This document shows, in pieces, positions 34,701 through 45,189 of a stretch of 64,000 nucleotides of DNA. Positions within the stretch are counted from its first letter, which is position 1; each line of letters opens with the position of its first letter. This DNA comes from Lyophyllum atratum. Taxonomy: Eukaryota > Basidiomycota > Agaricomycetes > Agaricales > Lyophyllaceae. The translations under genes and the position numbers were made by a program. The stretch spans positions 186,001 through 250,000 of the forward strand of contig JACGCN010000029.1 in the NCBI GenBank assembly GCA_014905825.1. Direction: 5' to 3'. Under the pieces are notes generated by a model that saw nothing but the letters and a program-made list of their open reading frames with translations, made no database searches and was not told where the DNA came from.

Positions 34701-34767
34701 TGATGCGTTGGCGCTTGCGCCCGAGAGGTGAGAGCGGGGGACCGCGTTCTGGGAGAGCTTGTTCCAT
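31755..34767 (-). pseudogene. Crypton-type tyrosine recombinase, interrupted by one in-frame TGA
   Basis: The ATG at 34767 opens MEQALPERGPPLSPLGRKRQ. A SAM-like core-binding domain follows (KRTYARHVTAYRDWWDE). Spliced exons then give SQIKQVITALEYERF, TYTTEELIKCSIWCLTDF, LADNAKHNQTGRTDE, ELCPIGALAFLFFSQFHI and YGEWGKREWYELF. The catalytic end has the H-x-x-R box HAGR (33306-33295), the tryptophan of GGW (33228) and a tyrosine in SYRHCYD (about 33198). The C-terminal DNA-binding domain is of the GCR1_C type (ISDIWTEY, TTWGAKWKR, EAARRNKVVDLI). Cryptons integrate by a tyrosine recombinase and are relatives of Starship captains. TGA at 34144-34142 breaks the frame after ...HSQHQY; no in-phase GT..AG intron removes it. 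Otherwise well preserved, so inactivation looks recent. Confidence 0.82.
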
Positions 34768-35605
34768 TGGATGATATTCTGCCGCCCGATAGGTCTTAGC
34801 GGTGCCCCAAGAACAAAAATACGAGAAACTTACAATAAACTGTTGAATTATTGTTCTGAATTAAACCTATGCAGGCAGCAGCAGAAGACATCAGTTGCAT
34901 TCAAGGCCGAGACAATGAACGTACATGTGTAGGTAGCTGGTTAGTTGATTCGACTTCGCAAAGAATGGAAAGAAGTCGGGAATTAGAGATTCTAACAAAT
35001 GGCTTAGCTGAGGAGGAGGAGGAGAGGATCAACTCAGCTCACAAGTACGTTGAGGTCCATGGCACTGGATGGAACAGCTGTCACTTGTAATGGGGAATAT
35101 TGCCTTGAGAATTCCGAAAAATTGCCAGCAATACAGATTTGAAACTTGGTCGCCGCTCCGTGCGTAATAAGTGTCGATTGATTGTGAAGAGCAGCTAGCG
35201 CGATGTTTGGTGAAACTGCAAAGAAACGGCGTTGGACTATACATAAACTGAAAATCAAAGCGAGATTTCTGAATTCATTGAAGAAGGATCATGCTCAGTC
35301 GTGTCCCAAGTAGGAGTGCAGACATGCCAGGGAGAATGGCGTCCCCGCCGATATCGATGGCGACGTTGACGAGGCGGAGGTGTTGTACCCTATTTGGGCT
35401 TTTTTCGTGATCGATAAGCGTGTGGGAAGTGCTGCCCAAGAATAGCTAACCCAGTTACTGAGCCGTGGTACACCACCGAACAAGCGTGTATTGAACTGGT
35501 AACTCTTCTTTCCTTACGCGGGGGTCACCACCAAGGTTACCAGAGCCAGCTGGTACCCGGGCATATACTCTATGTATAGGGCCTGTTCGAAAAATCGTCC
35601 TATAC
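34768..35605. other. Element interior upstream of the recombinase
   Basis: Presumed promoter of the recombinase. Small open frames on both strands show no domain. Nothing else recognised. Confidence 0.35.
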
Positions 35606-37117
35606 AGTAGATATACAGTATAGTCAAGGGGGTCTCGGAATTTAAAAAAATGACCTGGGGTCGAATTTATTTTTAGTGGCAGATTTCTTGAACCGACCGG
35701 CCAACGTAAGCAAACACGTGATTTATTTACCAAATCGGGACGCCATCATTCTATTTATTCCTGCTACTTTAGTAGTAGGTTTTATCGTGAAAATAGGTCA
35801 CATTCGCCATCAATTGTTTGTCGTTCTTTGGTTTTTATGTAAGTCGCAATTCTAAAAATATGTACACAGTACTGTATACTACGGTAACGGAATCTGCTGT
35901 GAACCGTCCCACTCTCATAATTCGCCTCTCTTTCTTCGATCTTCACCTTCAACTCACAGCATCGTATTGCATGCTTTCGCACAGTCGACATGGGACATCC
36001 CATTCGGCATTCTTCCCAATTGGCTGTACTCACATCGCCACCGACTGCCACATTCACGCATCGCGACCGACTGCCACATTCATGCTATCTGCGTAGCCGG
36101 CCGTGTGTGGTGTGTAGTGCAGCGGGAAATGGCCATTGCAGCGGGTTAATAGTGCCTCCAACTCAAATTCCGACCCACCTTGTAATTATCACCTCCGACC
36201 TTCCGGATGCTACGCACATGAACCATGTCCTACTTCTAACATGTTCTATAGGTCTACCGACGCGGACCTTACCATCATCCTTAGTTACATATGTAGCAGA
36301 GGTGGATAATCCTTTTGCACTGCCGGAACTTGCTCGAGCGGGTTAGCGGCGGCTTGCAAAGCCTCCTTCAGGGAACTTGGGATGGCAAACGTCACTTACT
36401 TACATTGTATTCAATGTCGTCGGATGTAGTTTGAACGTCGGCATATATTGATTACAACAGAGCATTAAAGCGAGAGACGTACGCGAACGCGAGCTTACTA
36501 GACAGAGTTGGACAGTCATTTCGTCAGCATATGGTCACCTAAGCTGATGGGAAGAGACGGCAGACTCGATGTAGATAAACAACTGAGACAACTCACTATG
36601 TGGTAAAGAAGTACAAAGAGGTAGTAAAAAAGTACAAAGAGCGAAAGTAGCAGGTTCTGCGGGCGAGAGCGCGCGTTCACCGGCTAATAAAAATAGTGAT
36701 GACATTTATACGCCAATTTTGTCACCTTCCTCTCGTCCTGGCGCTTTGCAGGTCTTACACACCCACTTCTTGAGTGCAAACTCAAGCTTCACACAGGTTG
36801 AATGCCACTAGATACATTAGATAGCATAGTACACATATTGGATCCATTGAATGGATAACAAACTTACCCATTGTGTCACGCATCCAGGGTGATTTTTGTC
36901 ACCCTTGGACAAAATTTGCCCCTCAGGCAGCTACATCATTCCTCTGGCCATTTCAAGTTGATCTTGAGGCGGTAAATCAGCCAAATGCTCAGTTTCCATG
37001 CAAAAATGTAGTAGGTCCAAAAAATATTTAGTGACTGAATCCTTGAACCGACCGACCAACCCTTGGTGCGATATTTAAACTCCGAGACCCCCTTGAGTAT
37101 AGTATATAATTATACTG
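35606..37117. mobile_element. Nested 1.5-kb element with terminal inverted repeats, non-autonomous
   Basis: Both ends start CAGTA and share a long imperfect inverted repeat of about 44 bp. Its core TCAAGGGGGTCTCGGA is exact at about 35623-35638 and, inverted, near 37081-37096. Just inside each terminus lies a 37-bp direct repeat (35670-35706 and 37024-37060; about 31 of 37 identical) containing CTTGAACCGACCG. CAGT ends recall Tc1/mariner-type elements. The left flank is TA but the right flank is TT, so a target duplication is not proven. No transposase frame inside. Confidence 0.6.
36033..36084. repeat. Tandem duplication, 26-bp unit
   Basis: CATCGCCACCGACTGCCACA and its continuation (36033-36058) is followed immediately by a copy (36059-36084) differing at two bases. 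It lies inside the nested element. Confidence 0.7.
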
Positions 37118-37825
37118 TTAATTTTTTCCCTACAGAAATCAGTGGCTTTTCTGTGGCCTAGGTTGATGCCGCAGTGATAGGTCGCAATCGAGGAGGTGTC
37201 AGAGAATGACGAGAGAATGAGGGGCGTTTTTGGACAATGGCGTAACCAAAAACACCTCTCGGATCGGGCTTGGCCTATTTTTAGATCGTCCACGGCGAGC
37301 TACTCCAAAATTGTAAGTTAACGCGTTCTGCGCGTCCTTATGTCATATCTCAATGACAAGTCTCATTGTTTGTGAGTAGAGCTTCATGTTTCTTTTTGGA
37401 CTGTCAGGTCAGACACCGGACCACGCAAGGAATATGTCCCTTTCAGATTCAAGCAATTCTCAACTTATATGTCCAGGTTGATTGGAGACCGGTCGTCCAC
37501 CGCATAACAATTTATTGCTTAGAAATTTGAGGTAGCTTTGTAATATCTACCTCCGTCCTCCCCCCATTGCGGATCTCAGGAGCTCCTTCAAGGCGGAGAC
37601 AATCAGTCAAGCTCCCGTTGTCGAAGATATGGATTCGGTCGGCGTTAGTCTTTGCGTTAGTCACTATTTCATGTCAACGAGCCCAACCAGTTCCGCTCAA
37701 AAAGCATGGCTCGATGTGACCCTATAACAACTGTCTACATCATACCGTATAACCATATATATACTGTAAATACACACTATAAAACTGTATCTGTATATCT
37801 ACCCCCTCCGCCGTATACGGATACG
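37118..37825. other. Right interior of the large element
   Basis: No coding region recognised. The last 100 bases form an AT-rich subterminal block with CCATATATATAC, also present near the left end (28633-28650), and several CCGTA units. Confidence 0.4.
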
Positions 37826-37850
37826 GTACGGTTGGAGCCTTAATCATAAC
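37826..37850 (-). repeat. Right border: 17-bp terminal inverted repeat plus 8-bp target duplication
   Basis: GTACGGTTGGAGCCTTA (37826-37842) is the exact reverse complement of the left terminus. It is followed by ATCATAAC (37843-37850), identical to the 8 bases before the left terminus. The border lies 58 bases beyond the F-box gene stop codon, in its 3' UTR. Confidence 0.85.
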
Positions 37851-37908
37851 GCCAGTGCGTTTGATAATACAAGTTGATACTACTTGATATCTACCGCTTA
37901 CCGTGACA

Positions 37909-39415
37909 CTAAATAACAGAGAGGCAGAAAGTAGATTGCCTAGATAACATCCGCAAACTCGCCACATCGCGGATCAGCGGTGTGTCTCCTGCTACACTGA
38001 ACTTCATCGTACTCAGCATAGGCTGCCGTGATAAGACCATTTTCGAGAGGAGTCCGTCCGACGTAACGCAGTCTGGTAGGATAAGATCTTTGAGGTGGGG
38101 GAGACGGCACGGCATACCCTGAGTCTGTGTTAGCAACTCAATTGTGTCGTCGGTAACAGAGCTCGACAGCAGCTCAAGCTGGCGGAGAAACCGTAATCGC
38201 GGAGATTCCAGAAGCTTGAGGACTTCGCCCTCTGCCAAGTCCGGGTCGTAGATGGATAGGGTATCGAGTTTGTATACTCCGGAGCGTTGGAGTAGCTCGG
38301 TGATATAGCCCGTCGATGGCGGCACTGAAAAGGTGATGTAATGCAGGATGTGCAATGAAACTAATGCTGGGAGCTTGAGGCGGTCCAGGAGTGGTGCGGC
38401 ATCGCGACCGTGGGCGTGAATTTTGAGGAAGCGGAGATTGGGTAGATCAATGGGAGCACAGAGGGCCGTTTGGATATCGGACTCCACTATCATGAGTGGT
38501 CCCAGACCCACGGCGCCGCTTGCTCTCTCCTTTGCTGCTTGGTCGCGTCGCTGTGCTCGCAAAGAGGCCAAAGCAAGCTGGTTCGAATATGCTAGTCTCG
38601 ATGCGGGCAGCGACGGAGCCTTCAAGGGCATCGTCATGGCGAGCTCTAAGTCGACGAGCTCCACGCAATACAGGATAACCTGTAATAGCTCGTCCACGGA
38701 CATATTCGGATTCCTCACGCATGGGAGCTGAACATGTGTCAGCTGCGACCAGGGAGCAATTTTGGGGAGCCCCCATTCGACGTAGGAAAAATCCCATGAG
38801 ACGCGTCTGAGGGTGGGGACGGCGTAAAATGGTCGCCAGGCGTGGATAAAACTCGCGTCTTCTTGTAAGCGAAGGTCTACGGAATCCAAGATCGCGAAGC
38901 TGTCGAATGGAAGGCGATAAAGCGCCTCGGGGGGAGGAGCGCCGCAAAGGTTGAGAGAAAAGTGTTTCCACTGACGGCCGTGGTGTACCAAAAGTAGCAG
39001 GAGGTCTTCCAATGCTTCGTTCTGCTCGTCATAGTCCGCTAGAGGCTGATAAATGTCGAGGAAAAGTGGTCGGTCTCCTGAACGTTCGAGCCAGATTTGG
39101 GTTGCTTCCAATTGTGACAGTCTTGGTCTGTAAACTGCGAGGAAGGACCAGAGGCTCGGCATTGCGAGCGAGAGCCTCCTCCAAGTCCAACACACGCGGC
39201 CGAGGATAAGCGGACTGGCTGGAGACGAGAGTTTGGATGTGAGGGACGGTTCTCGAACCGCCGAGCTCGCTGAGGGCGCGTCTGGTCCCTCTAAACCGAC
39301 GTAAAATTGGAATATCTCTCCTAGAAGTTCGAGAGGGATGCGACGGAGGTAATCGGGCACTCTGCGTTGTTGTCGAGGTGATGGCGAGGCACCTTCTTGG
39401 GACGAGAGGTCTCAT
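37909..39415 (-). CDS. F-box protein
   Basis: The long frame gives an N-terminal F-box, DYLRRIPLELLGEIFQFYVG, followed by RVCWTWRRLSLAMPSLWSFL, the usual basidiomycete F-box start. Leucine-rich stretches typical of substrate-recognition regions follow (LVSLHILHYITF, LRFLRQLELLSSS). It is a presumed SCF ubiquitin-ligase adaptor; substrate unknown. The frame has no in-frame ATG before the F-box. I propose ATG 39415 (MRPLVPRR) joined by a very short 31-base GT..AG intron to VPDYLRR, which restores the frame; a longer unseen 5' exon is the alternative. The stop at 37909 lies close to the right border of the mobile element. Confidence 0.75.
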
Positions 39416-40016
39416 GCTGTCGGCGGGTAGTGTTCGTTACTGGAAGAGGCTTTTCTTCTTGAGGGAGGTTGAGCATAGGGATGAGATGTTATTCCACTTG
39501 GAAATCTCACTTTGAGAGTAGAAGATGTGATAAAATTTCTGGGTCAAGGATAGCATCGTTAGGAACAGTCACATAGTAAAACTTAGCGGTCATTATATAC
39601 GATTTGCCAATCTACAAGGTCGCTCCGATTGCGTTGCTGACAGAAGGCGTGCTTCCCGCGCAAAGTACAAGGTATTCGGCCCAAGGGTCCAGAGCTGGAT
39701 ATGACGGAGCCGATCAAGCACCATGTTCCGTCTTCGGGCATTGTTATTTGTACCGACTTGCTATTATTTGGTCCTCATTCTTACACCAAATCGCGGCCAC
39801 GTGATCCCCAACTTTCTATTGTTCCTTGCCGACCTTTGTTCTGCACCACAAAGAGTTAACCGCTACGAGAACAATGACCGCGGGCGTTAGGGAAACTAGG
39901 GTTATAGAGTGGCAGGCCTTAACGGGTTCTGAAGAGCGTCTATTCGATCATCGTCGCTTCTTCACCTACCACCACTTTCTCTTCATTTCTTTTCTCTTTC
40001 GTTGACGAAACCCCTT
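39416..40016. other. Divergent promoter region, F-box and cysteine-rich receptor genes
   Basis: 600 bases with no supported gene. A pyrimidine-rich tract (CTTTCTCTTCATTTCTTTTC, 39976-39995) precedes the ATG at 40017, a common feature of strongly expressed fungal genes. Confidence 0.4.
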
Positions 40017-43011
40017 ATGTTTCCAAGCTTTCTTGCTATTCCCCTAGCTTTGGGCGTTACAGCTTGTGAGTCGTGTGCGCAATCCTCGAGGGCACGGACT
40101 GACAAGTTCCGTTCGATGACTAGTCGCACAATCTTCGCCTTCTGTGGTCTGTGTTGCAGGTCAATGTATACAAGGCTTTACGAACACCACCAGTACGTCA
40201 CCCTTCATTCAATTTCCTACCATATCGCTGATCATCAACTTTTTTCCCTCCCAGTTGGCACTAAGCTTGCCGCACCTGGTGCTCCCGTTTCTATTCAACT
40301 GTTGCCAGGACAATACACTTCGACGACGAATCCACAACTATTACACAATCTCCTTACATCTTCATCAGCATCTTACTCCCCTTCGGCTGGATTCGGAAAT
40401 GCTACATCTTCGACTTCCCTACCTCTAGATCTCTCCCTCGAGCCAGGTCTCGCCATCTACTCCCAAAAGCTATACTCCGGCCAAGCTGGGTTTTCCCAAC
40501 TCCCTACAACTCCTTCCGCCAACTCGTCAACACCACTGACCGCAAGCTCTCTTGCTATCTCCACGAACGTTTGGGTGGCCGTAAGCTCTGGCACGAATGA
40601 CCGGGTTGTACTATGGGACGCCATTCCCGACATGGCACAACTCCCTGCAGGGACACTGAACTCTCTGAACCTCCTCGACATGCAGTCTTCGGCATGCTCT
40701 CCAGCATGCTCCGGCTCTGGCGTGTGTTCGGCTGCTGGTGTTTGCACCTGCCCTCAAGGCTTCGCGGGTTCCGCCTGCGAGTCGTGCGCATCGGGTTTCT
40801 TCGGTCCATCGTGCCAGCAGTGTCCATCTAACTGTGCATCCTGCGACGAAGGTATTTCTGGTTCTGGAAGGTGTTTGAAACCCATCGTACCAAATGCTCC
40901 CTCGACGTGCAATTGCCTCAACGGCCAGTGTGGCACGGACGGACAATGCACTTGCAACGCAGGTTGGACCAAGTCGGATAACGGCACTGAGTGTGCGAAG
41001 TGTTCACCTGGATTTTTCTTGACGTCCACAGGCGACTGTCAAGGTTCGCCACGAGCTTCTATCCCTTTCGACGTTATCTCACATATCATTCAGTTTGCCA
41101 GCTTGGATGTACGCAATGCGCTGACACGACAGGCACTTGCATCGCTTGCAAGACTGGTTTTACCCAAAACGCGAACGACAAGACTAAATGCAACGTCGTC
41201 CAGGGAGCCACCAGCGCTGGCGTTCCTTGCCCTGAGGGCAGCTTCAGTGATGGCACCGCATGCAGCCTATGCTCACCGTCATGCAAGACATGTACCGGTC
41301 CGACTTCCAATGATTGCGTTATCTGTGCAACAGGGCAGTATTCATTCAACGGCAATTGCGTTGGCACGAACAGCGATGGCGTCTGTCAGGGCTCGAACTT
41401 GATCGCTGATAATGTCAAGCATGAGTGCGACAGTAAGTGTTCTGCACCCGTCTACGACGACCCTATCGCTCACATTCGGTCGTTTTGACAGCGTGTGGCG
41501 CTAAATGCACGTCGTGTAAGATTCCAGGTTTCAACGGAGCATCGACCGTCAACCAGTTGCAATGCACCGGCTGTCTACCAGGCTTCGTCCTTTCCCAAGG
41601 GAAGTGCGTCGAGAGTTGCCCAACAGGCACTTTCATATCACCTCAAGATAACTTGACTTGCATACGTAAGTGCTCCATACTGATTCTTTCGCAAAAGCTT
41701 AACCCGGAGTCCAATCTTCTAGCGTGTGATTCCTCTTGTGCCACCTGTAGCGGGGCTGCGAACTTTTGCCTCACTTGTGCAGGCAATCAACTAGCGTCAA
41801 GCGGGCAGTGCGTCAGCACCTGCCCTTCCAACACCTTTAGCGCTTCGGGATTGTGCGTGAAATGCCACCCTGACTGTGCGAGCTGCACAGGACCGTCCTT
41901 CAGCGAGTGCTCGCGGTGTCCCCAGGATCGTCCTGTCCTGTCTAACGGAAGGTGCCTCCCGACGTGCGGTCGATCACAATTCTTCGACCCCATCTCCTCT
42001 TCGTGCCAGACCTGCGACTCCAGCTGCTCCAGCTGTTCCGGTTCCGGTCCAAGCAACTGTCTAGCCTGTTCGAGCTCGACGCAGGTGCTCCGTGCCGGCT
42101 CTTGCGTGTCTGCCAACTGCCAAGGCTCGTCGAACGTCATTCCCGGGCTCGGAGTTTGTCTCTCGGAGCTTGTCCAGGTCCCCACCCCCACCGGAACCGG
42201 CACACCCGCGCTGCCCTCCATTACGGGGATCGCGAATCCCACGATCATCAGTGCCCGCCGACCCCTAGAATGGTGGCAGATTCTCCTCATGGCGCTGGGA
42301 TGCGCGTTCATCTTTCTATTGTTCATCGTTTGCTGGCGTCGGCGTGCACGCAAGCAACGGGCCAAGCGCACCGCCATGTTTGCTTCTGCCAAACAGCTTG
42401 ATCGGAAGCTGAACTGGCGGGGGCGGTTGGTGCGCTTCGGTGAGAGACTGTTCGGGCATAGTCCGAGACAACCCATCCAACTTCCCACACACACCCGGGA
42501 CATCGAAGAAATAAAGTTGCAACAAAGGAGGGAAGCCGAGGATACGCGGGAACTAGATCTGGACCAGTTTATCAATGCCTACGACTATTCGAAAGCCGAG
42601 TCACGGTACAGCAAGACTCCTTCGAGCCTGCCGCCACTCGATAACAAGCGGCCCTTTAAGACACACCGCAAGCCGCCTCCCAGTATCTCGAATAGGCTCT
42701 CTGGCCACTCCCTCTTCTCGGAGGTGACGGGTCAGCCACGCCACATGCCAGAGCCGCGTCAGCCCATCCGGAAGGACCTCCTGTCGGCGCGGTGGTCCTC
42801 TAGCTCGAGCACCCAGGGCTCCTCGCTGTCGATCAGGTCGCAGGACCCTGATTGTGATCGGGTGCCTGCTGCGATTCCGACCGAAGCTGACGCGTACGCG
42901 CGTTCGGTACGACCGGCACTTGCGGCGTCTCCACCACCAAACCCTGGTGCTTATTGGCTAAAGCCGACGGACACTGGCAGTTCGTCGCGCAACCCCTTCC
43001 GCCGGCTTTGA
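40017..43011 (+). CDS. Cysteine-rich, single-pass receptor-like membrane protein
   Basis: The ATG at 40017 gives a signal peptide, MFPSFLAIPLALGVTA. Two short introns lead through FAQSSPSVVC to GTKLAAPGAPVSIQLLPGQ. An S/T-rich stalk domain follows. From about 40690 there is a long run of EGF-like and furin-like Cys repeats (CSPACSGSGVC, CTCPQGFAGSACESC, CTQCADTTGTC, CKTCTGPTSNDC, CASCTGPSFSEC, CSSCSGSGPSNC), interrupted by small introns. One membrane span, WWQILLMALGCAFIFLLFIVCW (about 42270-42335), is followed by a basic stop-transfer (RRRARKQRAKR) and a tail of about 220 residues rich in S, P and R with no enzyme domain. It stops at 43011. The architecture recalls growth-factor-receptor Cys-rich ectodomains; ligand and role are unknown. 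Confidence 0.8.
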
Positions 43012-43607
43012 GGCCCGCGGACTTTCATCCGTACATACTTACATACATACATACATTCATCCTGCATCATGGACAATTTACGATCGGCACTCGGACTCGG
43101 AGTCATTGCATTACACTAATTCACATACATAGCATCCATTCCTCATGTAAACGCACATTCATACCTTACTATAAGCATTCATTTCGTTCGTACGCGTGCG
43201 CTGCGGGTATGTGGGGGCCGGGGCCGGTGGTAACGTACAACGGGGTCGGGTGACCACTATGCTTGCGATACCCTGTCCATTATTCGTGATGAACGATATT
43301 GGGCCGGGCAATGTGACTAAGGAGGATGATAAATGGATTTATTGATTCGCGGACAGGTTGAACGGAGGGCAGGGAAGACTTTGTCAAGTTGCCATCACGT
43401 GGGCGATGGATCTAAACCCAATTTCGTCTTCATCACAAACGCCCGAGGGTCTGCAGACGATGTTCGCGTCCTTTTAACTGTGCTGTCCATTTGGTCCGTT
43501 CTTTTTTATCTGGCCCCCACGCTGCCACTCATTTACCAACCACGTCGTTGCTGTTCCTTCCAACTCGTCTAGCTCACTGCGTATCTGGTGTTTGCGCCTT
43601 CCTGGCT
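43012..43607. other. Gap between receptor-like and PP2C genes
   Basis: Presumed 3' UTR and PP2C promoter. Simple repeats ACATACATACATAC near 43040-43055. No gene recognised. Confidence 0.4.
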
Positions 43608-45189
43608 ATGCTCGTCGAGCGCGCGTCGTATAGCTGGGCTTACTCAGAGGATATACCCGGCTCAAGGTGTGGGCCCGAGGACGGGCCATGGCCACGCTCA
43701 TACCAGGTTCTTGCGGAGTCGGACGTTTGGCGAGAGTTACGAGGCCTCGCGAAACCACAGACAGTCCAGCTCGACGCCCAGAGGGGTTGGAGAGCAGATA
43801 GCATAAATTTCCAGCCGTCACCCACCACGAAGACCCAGGACCGATACATCGTGACGCAGCTGGACATCCTGGGGCGTTCGTGGACTTTGACCGGGGTATT
43901 TGACGGTACGTCCGCAACACCGCACCTCTGACATTCATCTGACATACCCCGCAATTCGGCCTTCATTTCAGGTCATCTCGGAGATGTCACTGTGGAACAT
44001 GTCGCATATCATTTGCCCATTATTATACGGGACTTCCTGCGTAATGCACTGGCAACCAACCCCGACGCTCTCTCGACGCCGGCTCTCATCGCCGACCTCT
44101 TCTCGCGCTCCATAGTTGCGTTTGATGACGCGATTGCTAATGACGTCCTGGAGCTGTTTGGGGGACTTGAGGGCCTTGATAACTTCTCTGACGCCGAAAT
44201 ACGGAACATCATCAACGATCAGCACAAGGGGGGTGCCAACTGGAAGAAAGCACGGCTTTGCATGTATGGCACGACAGCACTCGTCGCCCTCATCGACCCA
44301 GACCACCAGAATCTTTGGGTTGCGAACGTGGGGGACTGCCAAGCCAGTGAGTGATCTCACTAAGCCTGAGACTGATGCACGTTATCCATACATACGTGCT
44401 GCGTCAGCAGCTCATGCTAACGACGGGTATCTTTCTAGTGATGGTGTCGCAGAAAACGGATGAGGATGATTGGATCGTCGAACGTCTTACTACCGACCAC
44501 AACGGGGATAACGATGCGGAGGTTGAACGCGTTCGACGGGCACACCCAGGTGAACCAGAGTGTGTCCTCGACAGACGCGTTCTCGGGGCCCTCGCTCCTT
44601 TCAGATGTGCGTGAACATGCTATAAATAAATTCAATCTTCGCTGACAGATCTCGATCCCTTCCTACCTCTTCCACACTTCATCCTCGATATAACCCAACC
44701 AATGAACACCGTACTACAGGCCTGGGAGATATACCATTCAAGCAGCCGCCCGCATTCACACGGCGGATACTGTACAACCTCTTCCCAGGATTCCACAATA
44801 CCTCCGCATGGGAGGAGTTCCTCGTGCGCAACCAGACGCCCCCGTATATCACGGCCCTGCCCGAGGTTACACACCGCCGGCTGGACGACAGCCCTTCATG
44901 TAGTAGCCCCCGATTCCTGATCCTATCATCTGACGGGTTCACTGATCTGTGTACGGGCGAGGGGCAGCAGCGCATCGTCGCCAGCTGGGCGCAGTCGATG
45001 GTGTCGCAGCCGTTCGCGGGTGGTGCCGGGGGTGGCGCGGGGGCAAAAGACCGGCCGGATAATATGGCTCTGAGGTTACTACGGCGCGCGCTGGGGGGCG
45101 ACGACCGGTATAGCGTTTCGCGCGTGTTGACTCTGGACATGGATGTGGCGTGGATTGATGATACGGCGATTGTGGTGCAAACGCTGTGA
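43608..45189 (+). CDS. PP2C-type serine/threonine protein phosphatase
   Basis: The ATG at 43608 opens MLVERASYSWAYSEDIPG; an in-frame TTG further up is not used. PP2C motifs follow: INFQPSP, TQDRYIV, GVFDG joined over an intron to HLGDVTVEH (metal-binding Asp and DGH), CMYGTTALVAL, VANVGDCQA, LTTDHNGDN, VLGALAPFR, the late metal motif LILSSDGFTDL and AWIDDTAIVV. Three introns are visible (from 43912, 44347 and 44605). The overall form resembles the pyruvate dehydrogenase phosphatase branch of PP2C. No convincing mitochondrial leader is seen, so localisation is open. All metal-binding aspartates look intact. Confidence 0.88.

Larger units (their letters stand above)
28609..37842. mobile_element. 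9.2-kb hAT-like element carrying an XPG-like nuclease and a Crypton recombinase
   Basis: The segment has perfect 17-bp inverted termini and a perfect 8-bp direct duplication. The duplication ATCATAAC fits the hAT target pattern nTnnnnAn. The terminus TAAGG fits the hAT end pattern with A at position 2 and G at position 5. AT-rich subterminal blocks rich in CCGTA and CAGTAGATA lie just inside both ends. Inside are the nuclease at 29863-31580, the recombinase at 31755-34767 and a nested TIR element at 35606-37117. No hAT transposase is recognised, so the element is probably non-autonomous, or was a small element enlarged by nested insertions. The superfamily is inferred from ends only. Confidence 0.75.

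Noticed and set aside
35580..35592. GGGCCTGTTCG looked like a PIF/Harbinger terminal repeat.
   Set aside because: No inverted partner was found on the other side of the nested element, and no TTA/TAA duplication.
41787..42575. A 262-codon minus-strand frame opposite the Cys-rich receptor.
   Set aside because: It is the mirror of a GC-rich coding exon; its residues only reflect the Cys and Ser codons on the true strand.
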